Positions 34,670 to 46,508 of a stretch of DNA of 64,000 nt are shown here, one piece after another. The notes beneath the pieces are model-generated. The model worked only from the letters and a program-made list of their open reading frames with translations, ran no database searches and was not told where the DNA came from. Numbering within the stretch: the first letter of the stretch is position 1; every line of letters begins with the position of its first letter. Both the position numbers and the translations under genes were made by a program. Source of the stretch: Typhlomys cinereus (Eukaryota; Chordata; Mammalia; Rodentia; Platacanthomyidae); NCBI GenBank assembly GCA_023101885.1, contig JALPQD010000137.1:4244071-4308070 (forward strand). Direction: 5' to 3'.

Positions 34670-36490
34670 CCTTGAGTGTTGAATTAATTCATGTGGTGCC
34701 CACACTCTGGCAATTAACCACTCCATCACAGTCCTATAACTATCCTTATTAAACTCATTCATTCACAAGCTACACTTGAGTGGGACTGATCCTTGGTCTG
34801 TCATTGGTGATCTATGTATAATGAAGACATATTTGTTTATCTCTCAATTGAAAGCACATGCAGCATTTGGTGTTCAAGTGGAGCACAGCGGAACACAGGT
34901 GAGTTTTGGAGGAGCGGTACCATCATTCACACTGTGGGTAATGATGCCCACAACTGAAATTAATTTTTGTGGAGCTGTAGTATGTACAGGCATAATACCA
35001 AAACAGCAATCCTCCCCTATGCTGTATGGAATGGGACATCTTGTGATCATAGTAGCAGGTGAGTTGTCCTGTTCTTTGTATAAGACATGCAACTAATGCT
35101 GATTCATTTAAGACTGGAATGTTCTTGGAATGAATCCCACTGTGGAGTGTGAAATGATGTGCCTCCCTGATGAGTAGGTTCTATTACATATAGGGATTCC
35201 CTGAAAATGACTGATAGTCTATAGCATGGGTGTCCAACCCATTACTAATTGGCCATATATGGCTAAAGTAGCTGTGAATATAAATTTGCTTAACATGTGG
35301 GGTTTATTTTTTACATGTTTATTGCACAGTTCTCAAGCATGGACTCCATAGATGACAGCATTGTGTCACAGTGTCATGTAAAATGAACACAGGTACACTG
35401 TTGCTGCTTACCTTGATTTATGTCTTCAGTTGTGCAATGTATTGTGTGGAGTCTTGTGGGTGCTGACATTCAAATTGGTGCTGTCACACTTGACATGTGG
35501 GCATGATGACCAGGCAAGTGAAAAGCAGGAATTCTCCAAAATATTTTAACCTGTTCCCTCAGATGAAAAGTATCTGAAGGTGTGTAGAAGACAGGTAAGC
35601 ATTATTTTATCAAAGGCATATTATTATCAAAAGCATTCCATATCTAAGTTGTAATTCATCCCTCACTATCAATGGCACTAGAGATATAGATGAACCATAT
35701 CTTGCTTTTTATTTTCCTGACAATTACTTTTTATAACAATAGTAGATATCACATCTTATCTAGTATTATCACTTAGATTCCAGCTAAGATTTTACTACTT
35801 TCCAAAAGAAAAAGAACTGCAAAAAAAAAAAAAAAAGAAATATGAAAAGAATGTTCAATGAAAAGTGGATAGATGCCTTTTTTATTCAGGGAAATATTGA
35901 ATTGCTCATCTTAAAAGAAGGGAATTGTTAAAATTTTCAAAACTGTAATTTGAAATGGCAGTATGATGCCATATTAAATGGGTATTTTAAAGATTGTTCC
36001 CAGGAAAATAGGAAAAATTTTCAAAACTGTAATTTGAAACAGGAGGGAGTAGACTGGACCCACGCAGATATCAGAAGGATGGTGGGATGAGATGAGAGTA
36101 GAAGGGAAGAAAGTAAGGGGGAACAAGGAAGGTAAGGATCATGTATATAAAATGTAAATTTAATAAATATATTTTTTAGAAAGATTGTCCCCTAAGAACA
36201 ACATAAGGAATCTAAAAAGTATCTGTCTTCTCAACAAGAATTATTTTATTTTTATGGATTGAAACTTGGATTCTCCTGGTAAAATTTAATGATGTGCTGG
36301 CATGTTAAATTGTAAAATATAAACCCATTTACTGGCAATGAGCTTATAAAGCAATGTATGGAAAACAAGGATGTTTGTAAAAATAGTTTTCCTTACCGGA
36401 CTATAGAATATTGGCAGGCAGTTTGAAGAAGTTGGAAAGCCTATTGAAAGATATTTGGACATTAGAGCTGCTAATTTTACATTTAAACTT
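34670..36490. other. unassigned intergenic DNA
   Basis: A 106-codon frame at 34,776-35,096 has no recognisable domain or codon signature. 35,215-35,400 (gggtgtccaaccc ... gtgaatataaatttgcttaa) vaguely resembles an old mammalian hAT-type DNA transposon. 36,040-36,180 may be an old L1 3' tail ending in ttaataaat. All three are weak. Confidence 0.35.
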
Positions 36491-36494
36491 AAAA

Positions 36495-36715
36495 TTTTAT
36501 ATATGAGAGAGAGGCAGGAAGAGAAAAATGATACAAAGAGATAGAAAGTGAGAGAATATGTGTGTGAGCAAGAGAGAAAGGTGCATGGGTGGTTGTTTGA
36601 GGGCAACTTTCAGAAGTCAGTTTTCTCCTTCCACCACGTGGGCTCCAGGGGTTTAAACTCAAGTTGCCAAGTTTGTTAGCAGGCATTTTGCCTGCTGGCC
36701 TATCTTATTGGCAAT
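36495..36715 (-). mobile_element. B3-like SINE (B2 superfamily), minus strand
   Basis: The stretch cagaagtcagttttctcctt, ccaccacgtgggctccaggg, tttaaactcaagttgcc, ggcattttgcctgctggcc has the spacing and wording of rodent B3/B2-superfamily elements, preceded by a GA-rich 3' part. Old copy. Confidence 0.6.
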
Positions 36716-36734
36716 TTTACTGTTTTAAAGACAG

Positions 36735-38041
36735 TGCAATCATTTATTTATCTATTTATCTATCTCTTTATTTATTTTATTTATTTCTTCCACTCATACA
36801 AATTTGATAAGTACCCCATTCCCCTCCCTCTCTTCACCTTCCTTAGATCCCCTTGCTCACTCCCCTCTTTTTCCTTTCCTTTCTCCCCTCCCTTTCTCCC
36901 AGTGTTCCCTTCCCCAATTCCTGGAGTATCCTTGAGTGTGCATATCAACCTTCCCTCTGGGTCCTCCTCTCTGATGAGGTGTAAGGACTCGGTGGCATTG
37001 CCTAGAGTTCTTTTTTTGTGTTCCTTTTTAGTGTAGGAACACTATTGTGGCTGTTAATTCCTTGCCTCTAAGGATCTTAGTGCCTGTGATCCATACTAGA
37101 CTTTGGGGGTTCAATGATATGTTGGTAATTACGCAGGTCATGCAAAGTCCTATTATGATTACTTCAGCCTTAACTTGTATGGAGTATTTGCATATCATTG
37201 CTTCTCCCCATCTTTAGGCTCTCACAATCTTACCACCCCCTCTTCCACAAATTTCCCTGAGCTTTAGGATGGGGAGAGATTAGGCTGGCCTGGTTCCAGG
37301 TGGGCGATGTACAATCTCTGATTTTCCAAATTATGGTTTGTTGACTTTTTTTTCAGTATTGCTGCTCCTGCAACATCCTTGGCTCCATCCAGATGGGTAT
37401 TGGATGTTACTCGCTGACCAGAGATAAAATGCTGTTAAAATAGAGTCTTATCATAAGAATACAGGGGCTGGAGAGGTGGCTCAGGGGTTAAGCCTCTGTC
37501 TTGCAGGCGGAAGGTCCTGAGTTCGGATCCTAGACCCCACTTATAGACGCCGGGCGGAAGTAGGGGCGGCCTGCGTTTCGGTCCTGGTAGGGCGGAGTCT
37601 GTGAATCTCCGGGCAGAGTAAACAAGGAGGCGGTCCATGGCGGTTCCGGAATTCGTCCGTGGTTCTACACACACATACACACATACACGCACGCACACAC
37701 ATACACGCGCACAATTGAATAAATAATAAAAAAATTTAAAAAAGAATACATTCAAGGTAGATGGAATAAGAGGGGGAGATTGCTGTGTGTGTGTGTGTGG
37801 GGGTCAGTCTCCCATTTGCAGGATGGTTACCTTCTATCTGCCAGACTATGCCCTCCCTTTCTGGTGAGATTATATCCCATTAGATGCAAGTGACCAGTAA
37901 GGAAAGTCTGTGGGCCCAACCAGATGTCTTATTACTTACTTGTGGTCCTTGATGGTGGCCTATTTTCTCTGATGTAGCATGATCCCTTCTCTCCTTGTTT
38001 CTGATGGGGCCCTCCTTCCCCTTCCCTCCCTGCTTATAATC
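36735..38041 (-). mobile_element. L1 3' UTR fragment, older terminus type
   Basis: (TTTA)n then cttccactcatacaaatttg and about 1 kb of 3' UTR complement with subfamily-specific text (gtgatccatactagactttg, ttcaatgatatgttggtaat). It is split by a SINE at 37,464-37,741 and ends in tgcttataatcttt, close to ORF2. Confidence 0.9.
37464..37741 (+). mobile_element. SINE
   Basis: Full-length copy from ggggctggagaggtggctca to aattgaataaataataa. Flanked by AAGAATACA (37,455-37,463 and 37,742-37,750). Confidence 0.95.
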
Positions 38042-38054
38042 TTTTTAAAAATTT

Positions 38055-38344
38055 AAAAAAAAATTTTTTTTTATTATTATCATTTATTCAACTGTGTGCA
38101 TGTGCGTGCGCGCGCGTGTGTGTGTGTGTGTGTGTCTGTGTAGAACCACGGACGAATTCGTGAACCACCACGGACGCCTCCACCTCTTTCTGCCCCGGGA
38201 TTCACAGGCTCCGCCCTACCAGGACCAGAAGCGCAGGCCGCCCCCGCTTCCGCCTGGCATCTATACGTGGGATCTGGGATCCGAACTCAGGACCTTCCGC
38301 CTGCAAGGCGGAGGCTTAACCCCTGAGCCACCTCTCCAGCCCCC
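38055..38344 (-). mobile_element. SINE, minus strand
   Basis: Full-length, low divergence. Flanked by TTTTTAAAAATTT (38,042-38,054 and 38,345-38,357), and positioned between two tandem L1 3' UTR copies. Confidence 0.92.
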
Positions 38345-39883
38345 TTTTTAAAAATTTTTAAATTTATTTCTTCCACTCATACAAAGTTGATAAATACCCC
38401 ATTCCCCTTCCTCCCTCCACTCCTCCCTAAATCCCATTGATCCCTTCCCCCTTTTCCCTTTCTTCCCCCCCCTCCTTTCTCCCAGTGCTCCCTCCCCACC
38501 ACCATTCCTGGAGCATCCTTTAGTGTGCATGTTAACCTTCCCTCTGGGTCCTCCTCTCTGATGAGGTATAAGGACTCAGTGGCATTACCTAGAGTTCTTT
38601 TTTGTGTTCCCCTTTAGTATAGGAACTCTATTGTGGCTGTTAATCCCTTGCCTCTAAGAATCTTAGTGCCTGTGATCCATACAAGACTTTGGGGGTTCAT
38701 TGATATGTTGGTAATTGTGTAGGTTATGCAAAGTCCTATTATGATTATTTCTGCCCTAACTTGTATGGAGTATCTTGCATATCATTGCTCCTCCCCATCT
38801 TTAGACTCTCACAATTTTACCGCCTCCTCTTCCACAAATTTCCCTGAGCTTTAGGATGGAGAGAGAAATTAGGCTGGCTTCTTTATGGGTATTGGATATC
38901 ACCCCCTGGCCAGAGATAAAACGCTGTTAAAATAAAGTCTTATAAGAGTAGATTCAAACGTAGATGGAATAAGAGTAGGAGACGGCTGGGGCGGGGGGTT
39001 GTCGGTCTCCCATTTGTAGGATGGTTACCTTCTATCTTCCAGACTCTATGCCCTCCCTTTCTGATGAGATCATACCCCATCAGATGTAAGTGACCAGTAA
39101 GGAGAGTCTGTGAGCCCAACCAGATGTCTCATTACTTACTTGCAGTCCTTGATGGTGGCCTATTTTCTCTGTTGTAGCATGATCCCCTTTCTCCTTGCTT
39201 CTAGTGGAGCACTTCTTACCCTTCCCTCCCTGCTTATAATCTTTGCAATTACTGTAGGTATTACAGAGATTTATCTTTAAGTGTGTCACTAAGTGGGTTT
39301 GGTACTAGGTTCCACCTATTAGGGAATACATACAGTGCTTAATTTTCTGTGTCTGGGATACTTCACTAAATATAATTTTTTCTAATTTCATCCATTTCCT
39401 GGCAAATTTCATTAATTCATCATTTTTGATGGCTGAGTACTATTGCATTGTATAAATGTACCACATTTTCCTTATCCACTTGTCAACTGTTGGACATTTG
39501 GGTTGATTCCATGACTTTGCTATTGTAAACACTGCTGCTATGAACATGGTTGTGCTTGTGCTATCAAGGTGAACCTCTGCTATATGGGAGGTTTTTCCCA
39601 AAAGTGGAATAGTAGGGTCATATGGCATTTCAATCTTTAACTTCTTTAAGAATTGCCAGACGGCTCGCCAGAGTGGTTGTGTAAGCCTGCATTCCCACCA
39701 GCTATGTAGGAGAGTTCCCTTCTCCTCACATCCCCTCCTGCATTTGGTATTATTTGTATTGTGGATTTTTGCCATCCTGACTGGGGTGAGATGATATCTC
39801 AGGGAGATTTTGATTTGCATTTTCCTGATGGATAAGGATGCAGAGCATTTTTAAAGATATCTGTTAGACATTTCAATTTCTAA

Positions 39884-39948
39884 CATGCAAAGTCTTATTA
39901 TGATTATTTCTGCCCTAACTTGTATGAAGTATCTTGCATATCAAAGGC
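39884..39948 (-). other. patch of L1 3' UTR inside ORF2
   Basis: About 65 bp (catgcaaagtcttattatga ... agtatcttgcatatca) belongs to the L1 3' UTR but replaces the expected ORF2 text between gacatttcaattt and ggccca-ttttttaattgg. No target duplication or poly-A. Confidence 0.8.
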
Positions 39949-39994
39949 CCCATTTTTTAATTGGGCCATTTGTTTCCTTGGTGTTTACATTTCT

Positions 39995-40023
39995 TTTTTT
40001 TACCTTTTTTTTTTTTATTCAAT

Positions 40024-40067
<44 letters not shown>

Positions 40068-40233
40068 TGTGTGTGTGTAGAACCATGGACGAATTCGGGA
40101 ACCGCCCTACCACGACCGGAAATGCAGGCCACCCCTGCTTCCGCTGGCATCTATACGTGGGGTCTAGGATCCGAACTCAGGACCTTCCGCCTGCAAGGCA
40201 GAGGCTTAACCCCTGAGCCACCTCTCCAGCCCC
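39995..40233 (-). mobile_element. SINE with internal deletion, minus strand
   Basis: Tail, (TG)n, then gacgaattcgggaac joins cgccctaccacgacc, so the central segment is lost. Flanked by GGTGTTTACATTTCT (39,980-39,994 and 40,234-40,248). Confidence 0.94.
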
Positions 40234-40548
40234 GGTGTTTACATTTCTAAGTTCTTTGTGCACTCTGGATAATAGAGCTCTATCAGATATGTGGTTAGTG
40301 AAGATTTTCTCCCATTCTGTGGGTTGCCTTTGTGCTCGAGTTACAATCTCTTTATCTGAACAGAAGCTCTTTAATTTCACAAGATCCCACTGTTGAGTGT
40401 TAGTTATAGTGACTGTGCTATTGGATTTCTGATTAGGAACTGTTGGCCTGGTCCAAACAGCTCTAGGGAATTCCCTACCCTTTCAACTAAGGTTTTTATG
40501 GTCTCTGGCCTTATTTTGAGGTCCTTGTAATTAAATCTTTTACATGGT

Positions 40549-40958
40549 TGCAGGGGGGTAGGATGGCCCTGCAGCTAGTGCGATTGAGGGATTCTGGTTC
40601 AGCCAAATATCCCTCGGGGCTGGGCGGGTGATGAGTGTCGTGGCCTGGACCCCCCTCACCACCGGGGAGAAACACAGCAGGCCGGGAGACTTGTCAGAGC
40701 AGGATCTCAATTTTATTGAATAGCATCTGAATTTATTTAGGGTCCTGCTGGGAGGAGGAGAGCTAGGTGGTGTGAGGGGTGGTGAAGGAGAAAGGCAGCC
40801 AAAGGGATGTGTCCAGGTCAGTGAGGGGAGGTTACAGCAGCACTACATCAGAGAGGGGAGGAAGGAGTCAGAGATAGGTTTCAGAACTCAAGGACAGGTC
40901 CTGAAACTCCAGCCAGGCTTAGGAATTTCCAGCAGGTCTCAGGCTTGGAGGCCCAACA
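40549..40958 (-). mobile_element. solo LTR (ERV), minus strand
   Basis: 410 bp with TG...CA ends (minus strand: tgttgggcctcc ... cccctgca) and the 6-bp duplication CATGGT (40,543-40,548 and 40,959-40,964) that restores L1 ORF2. Minus strand holds caataaaattgagatcctgc and tctccccggtggtgaggggg, matching the LTR at 1,454-1,856. Confidence 0.85.
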
Positions 40959-42641
40959 CATGGTGACAAATATGGGTCAAGTTTTAATCTTCTGCATGTG
41001 GACATCCAGTTTTGCCCGCACCATTTGTTGAGGATGCTGCTCTTTTTCCATTCATTTTTTGGGCCCCTTTGTCAAAGATCAAATGGCTATAATTGTGTTG
41101 CATTATATCTGGGTCTTCAATCCTTATCTATGGATCTGTGCGTCTATTTTGGAGACAGTACCAGGTTGTTTTTATAAGTATGGATTTGTAGTATAAACTA
41201 AGGTTTGGTGGTGATACCTCCAACAGTGTTTTTGTCAGGATTTCTTTTGCTATCCTGGGTCTTTTGTGCCTCCATATGAATTTTGAGATTGTTTGATGAA
41301 CCTCTTTAAAGAATTGCTTTGGGATTTTGAGTGTTATAGCATTGAATCTGTATATTGCCTTTGGTAGGATGATCATTTTTATGATATTGGTTCTTCCAAT
41401 ACAGGAACATGGGAGGTCTTTCCACTTTCTGGTGTCTTCTGCCATTTCTTTCTTTAGGGTTTTAAAGTTTTCATTGTAAAGGTCTCTTACTTCCTTGGTT
41501 AGCTTTAAACCAAGGTATTTAATTTTTTTTAGGGGCTATAGTAAATGGGATTGTTTCTCTCAGGGGTTTTTCACTTCCTTCATTTTGGGCATATAGGAAG
41601 GCCACTGATTTTTTTTTTATTATTAATACATTTTTTATTATTATTTCAGATCATACAAACTTAATGGGTACACCAGTTCCCTCCCTCTCTCCTCCTCCCC
41701 CCCCCCCGTACCCCGTGTTCCTCCTCTCCACCCCCCTGCCTTCCCATCCCCCAGTGCCTCCCGCCTCAATTCCCAGAGAGTCCTTTCTTGTGCATGCCTG
41801 ATTTTCCTCTGGGCCCTCCTCTCCGATGACGTACAAGGACCCAGTGGCCTTTCCCTAAACCCTTTCCCGTGTTCCCCTTAGGTATAGGAACATTGCTGTG
41901 GCTGCCAATCCCTTGCCTCCAAACATCTTGGTGCCTTTAGCAGATGCTAGAGTTTGTGGGGTCAATAGTGTATTGGACAATGCGCAGGGCATGTAAAGTC
42001 CAATTATGATTGCTTCAGCCCTAACTTGTATGGAGTATCTTGCATATCATTGCTCCTCCCATCCTTTTGGTCTTACACTCTTACCGCCCCCTCTTCCGCA
42101 AATTTCCCTGAGCTTCAGGATGGGGAGAGATTAGTCTGGCCTAGTTCTAGGTGGTTGATATAGAGTCTCTGAAGTTCTGGATAGTGATTTGTTGGTTTTC
42201 TTTTGCAGTTTTGCTCCTCCTGCAATGCCCTTCACTCCATCCTGGTGGGCATTGTATGTCACCCCCTGGCCAGAGACAAAAAGCTGTTAAACTAGAGTCT
42301 TGTTATAAGAATATATTCAAAGGTAGATGTAATAAAAGTGGGAAACCACAATGAGGGAGGGGTCTGTCACCAATTTGCACAACGGTTACTTTTTATCTGC
42401 CAGACTATATGCCCTCCTCTTCTGGTGAGATCATACCCCCTCAGTAGTAAATGATCAGGAACAAAAGTCTGTGAACTTAATCAGATGTCTCATTACTTAT
42501 TTGAGTCCTTGATGGAGGCCTATTTTCTCTGCTGTAACATGGTCCCTTCTCTCCTTGTTTCTGGTGTGGCCCTCCTACCCCATCCCTTCTGTTCATCAAC
42601 CTTGCAATTACTGTCTCTAGGTGGACTGGGTGGGTTTGGTA

Positions 42642-45600
42642 CTAGGAGCCACCTATTAGGGAGTACATATGGCACTTAATTTTCTGGGTCTGGGATACTT
42701 CACTAAATATAATTGTTTCTAATGACATTCATTTCCTGGCAAATTCCAGTAATTCATCATTTTTGATGGCTGAGTAGTACTCCATTGTATAGATGTACCA
42801 CAGTTTCCTTATCCACTCATCAACTGTTGGACATTTGGGTTGATTTCATGACTTTACTATTGTAAACAGTGCTGCTATGAACATGGTCGTGCTTGTGCTA
42901 TTGAGGTGAACCTCTGCTGTATGGGGGGTTTTTCCCAAAAGTGGAATAGCAGGGTCATATGGCATTTCAATCTTTAATTTCTTTAAGAATCTCCAGACGG
43001 CTCTCCAGAGTGGCTGTATAAGCCTGCATTCCCACCAGCAATGTAGGAGAGTTCCCCTCTCTCCACATCCTCTCCAGCATTTGTCGTTGTTTGTATTGTG
43101 GATTTTTGCCATCCTGACCGGGGTGAGATGATATCTCAGGGAAGTTTTGATTTGCATTTCCCTGATGGCTAAGGAAGTGGAGCATTTTTAAAGATATTTG
43201 TTAGACATTTTAATTTCATCCCAAGTAAAGTTTCTTTTAAGTTCCAGGGCCCATTTTTTAATTGGGCCATTGGTTTCCTTGGTGTTTAGTTTTCTAAGTT
43301 CTTTGTGCACTCTGGACAGCAGAGTTCTATCAGATGTGTGGTTAGTGAAGATTTTCTCCCATTCTGTGGGTTGCCTTTCAGCTCATGTTACAATCTCTTT
43401 ATCTGAACAGAAGCTCTTTAATTTCACAAGATCCCAACTGTTGAGAGTTGGTAGCAGTGACTGTGCCATTGGATGTCTGTTTAGGAAATGTTGGCCTATC
43501 CCAATCAGCTCGAGGGAGTTCCCTATCCTTTCAACTATGGTTTTTAAAGTCTCTGGCCTTATATCAATGTCCTCGATCCATTTGGAATTAAGTCTTGTAC
43601 ATGGTGACAAGTACGGGTCCAGCTTTAATCTTCTGCATGCGGAGATCCAGTTTTCCCAGCACCATTTGTTGAAGATGCTGTTCTTTTTCCATTGGATTTT
43701 TTGGGCCCCTTTGTCAAAGACCAAATGGCTGTAATTTTGTGGGCTTATATCTGGGTCTTCAATCCTTATTCATTGATCTGTGTGTCTATTTTGGAGCCAG
43801 TACCAGGCTGTTTTTATAACTATGGATTTGTAGTATAGACTTAGATTTGGTATGGTAATACCTCCAGCAGTGTTTTTGTTACTCAGGATTGTCTTTGCTA
43901 TCTTGGGTCTTTTGTGCCTCCATATGAACTTTGAGATTGTTTGGTCAACTTCTTTAAAGAATTGCTTTGGGATTTTGATTGGTATAGCATTGAATTTGTA
44001 TATTGCCTTTGGTAGGATGGTCATTTTTATGATGTTGATTCTGCCAATCCAGGAACATGGGAGGTCTTTCCACCTTCTGGTGTCTTCTGCAATTTCTTTC
44101 TTTAGGGTTTTATAGTTTTCATTTGTAAAGGTCTTTTACCTCCTTGGTTAGGTTTATACCAAGGTATTTCATTTTTTTAGGGGCTATAGTAAATGGGATT
44201 GTTTTTCTCAAGGCTTTTTCACTTCTTTCATTTTGGGCATATAGGAAGGCCTCTGATTTTTGCACATTTATTTTGTATCCTGCCACCCTGCTGAACTTCT
44301 CAATTAGTTCCAGAAGCTTCCTGGTGGAGTTTTTGGGATCACTCAGGTATAAGATTATGTCATCTGCAAATAGGGATAGTTTGACTTCTTCCTTGCCGAT
44401 TTGAATCCTTCTTATGTCCCTTTCTTGTCTTATGGCTTCAGGTAACACTTCAAGTACAATATTGAATAGAAGTGGTGAGAGTGGACAGCCTTGTCTAGTT
44501 CCTGATCAAAGTGGGAATGCTTCCAGTTTTTCCCCATTGAGCATAATCCTTGCTGTGGGCTTGTTGTATACAGCTTTTATTATATTGACAAAGGTTCCTT
44601 CCATTCCTACTGTCTCCAGCGTTTTGATCATAAAAGGCTGTTGGATCTTGTCAAAAGCTTTTTCTGCATCTATTGAGAATATCATGTGGTCTTGGCTTTG
44701 GACTGGTTTACATGATGAATTACATTTATTGATTTGCGTATGTTGAACCAACCTTGCGTGCCAGGGATGAAGCCTACTTGGTCTCCATGAATGATCTTTT
44801 TAATATGTTTTTGAATCCGATTCCTTAAGACTTTGTTGAGAATCTTTGCGTCTGTGTTCATCAGAGAGTTTGGCCTATAGTTTTCTTTTTTAAATGAATC
44901 TTTATTAGGTTTTGGGATTAAAATGATATTAGCTTCATAGAAGGAATTTGGTAGTGTTCCCTTCCTTTGCTATTTGATGGAACAGTTTAAGGAGTATTGG
45001 TGTCATTAACTCCTTAAATGTCTGGTAGAACTCTGTGCTGAAACCATCTGGTCCAGGACATTTTTTGGTGGGAAGATTTGAGATTACTTCTTCAATTTCC
45101 TTATATGTTATAGGACTATTTAAATAATTCACAACTTCCTGATTCAATTTAGGTAAGTTGTGTTTACTTAGAAATTCATCCATCTCTTTTGTGTGGTCAT
45201 ACTTCACAGAGTATAAGTTTTTGAAATATGATGTTATAATTCTCTGGATTTCTTGGGTATCAGTAGTGATAATTCCATGTTCATTTCTGATTTTGTTAAT
45301 TTGGGTTTTTTCTCTCCTGCTTTTGGTTAATTTAGCTAGGGATGTGTCTATCTTATTGATTTTTTCAAAGAACCAGCTTTTTGAGTGGTTGATTTTTTCT
45401 ATCTTTTTCTTAATCTCAATTTCAGATATTTCTCTCCTTAGTTTGCTAATCTCCTCTCTTCTAATACTTTTGGAATCAGATTGCTCAAGTTTCTCTAAAG
45501 CTTTAAGCTGCTTTGGTAAGTTGTTTATTTCTGATGTTTCCATTTTTTTGATGTAGGCATTAAGAGCTATGAACTTACCTCTTATGACAGCTTTCATTGT

Positions 45601-46458
45601 GTCCCAGAGATTTTAGTAAGTTGTATTTTCATTATCGTTCACTTTTAGGAAATCTTGAATTTCCTTTTGAATTTCTTCCTGAATCCAGTTCTCATTCAGC
45701 ATCATATTGTTAAGTTTCCAGGAGTTAGTGTATCTTCTCTTGTTTATTGTGTTGTGGATGTCCAGCTTTAGCCCATGGTGGTCTGACAGGGCACAGGTTA
45801 GAATTTTGTACATGTGTAGATTCGTTTTGTGGCCCAGTATGTGATCTATTTTGGAGAAAGTTCCGTGTGCTGCTGAGAAAAATGTGTATTCTTTGGTATG
45901 TGGGTGAAAAGTTCGATAGAGATCTGTAAGGTCCATTTCTTTAAGGGTTTGATTAAGGTCCAAAGTGTCTCTATTAAGCTTTTGACCTGTTGATCTATCC
46001 CATGTTGAGAGGGCGGTGTTGAAGTCCCCAAGAATTATCGTTTGGGGGTTGATTTCTTGCTTTAGACGCTGTAGGGTTTTCTTAATGAATGTGGAGGGGC
46101 CCGTATTGGGTGCATATATGTTCAGTATTGTGAAGTCTTCCTGGTGAATTGTACCTGTGACTAAAATGTAGTATCCATCTGTGTCTCTTATAATTTTCTT
46201 TGGTTTGAAATCCACTTTGTCTGATATCATAATGGCTACTCCTGCCTGTTTTCTGCTTCCATTAGCTTGTAGAATTGTTGACCAGCCTTTTATTTTTAGA
46301 GCGTGCCTATCTTTTGTGGTGAGATGGGTTTCCTGCAGGCAGCAGGTTGATGGATTGTGATTTTTAATCCAAGTTTGTAATCTGTGTGTCTTGATCGGTG
46401 AGTTAATTCCATTAACATTTAGTGTTATAATGGTGAAACTATTTTTGATTCCAGACAT
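42642..46458 (-). pseudogene. L1 ORF2 (endonuclease-reverse transcriptase), disabled
   Basis: ORF2p nicks target DNA and reverse-transcribes L1 RNA there. The endonuclease domain is open from MSGIKNSFTIITLNVNGINS to residue 281, with QETH and a DFNTALS-type motif. A CAA-to-TAA stop follows at about 45,611. Further lesions: an extra C near 44,957, TGA before SGTRQ near 44,506, an extra T near 44,122, and TGG-to-TGA near 43,770. The RT catalytic FADD is kept (about 44,360-44,380), and the C-terminal Cys/His-rich region is recognisable. Start is 50 bp after ORF1. The frame would be about 1,270 codons if unbroken, the usual L1 length. Confidence 0.92.
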
Positions 46459-46508
46459 TTATTATGTTTAGTAGTTTTTATAAGTATATTGCTTCGCTTT
46501 TAATGGTG

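Noticed and set aside
34776..35096. 106-codon plus-strand frame
   Set aside because: No recognisable domain, no splice or promoter context; length is within chance expectation for this region.
35215..35400. Old hAT-type DNA transposon
   Set aside because: Similarity rests on a few phrases recalled from mammalian elements; termini and 8-bp duplications are not visible.
37464..37540. tRNA gene (A and B boxes visible)
   Set aside because: The boxes belong to the SINE head, which is repeated many times with SINE body, tail and target duplications; no clover-leaf gene is formed.
45158..45556. 132-codon Ile/Leu/Ser-rich plus-strand frame, and the similar one at 61,330
   Set aside because: Antisense shadow of L1 ORF2; appears at the same position in both L1s.
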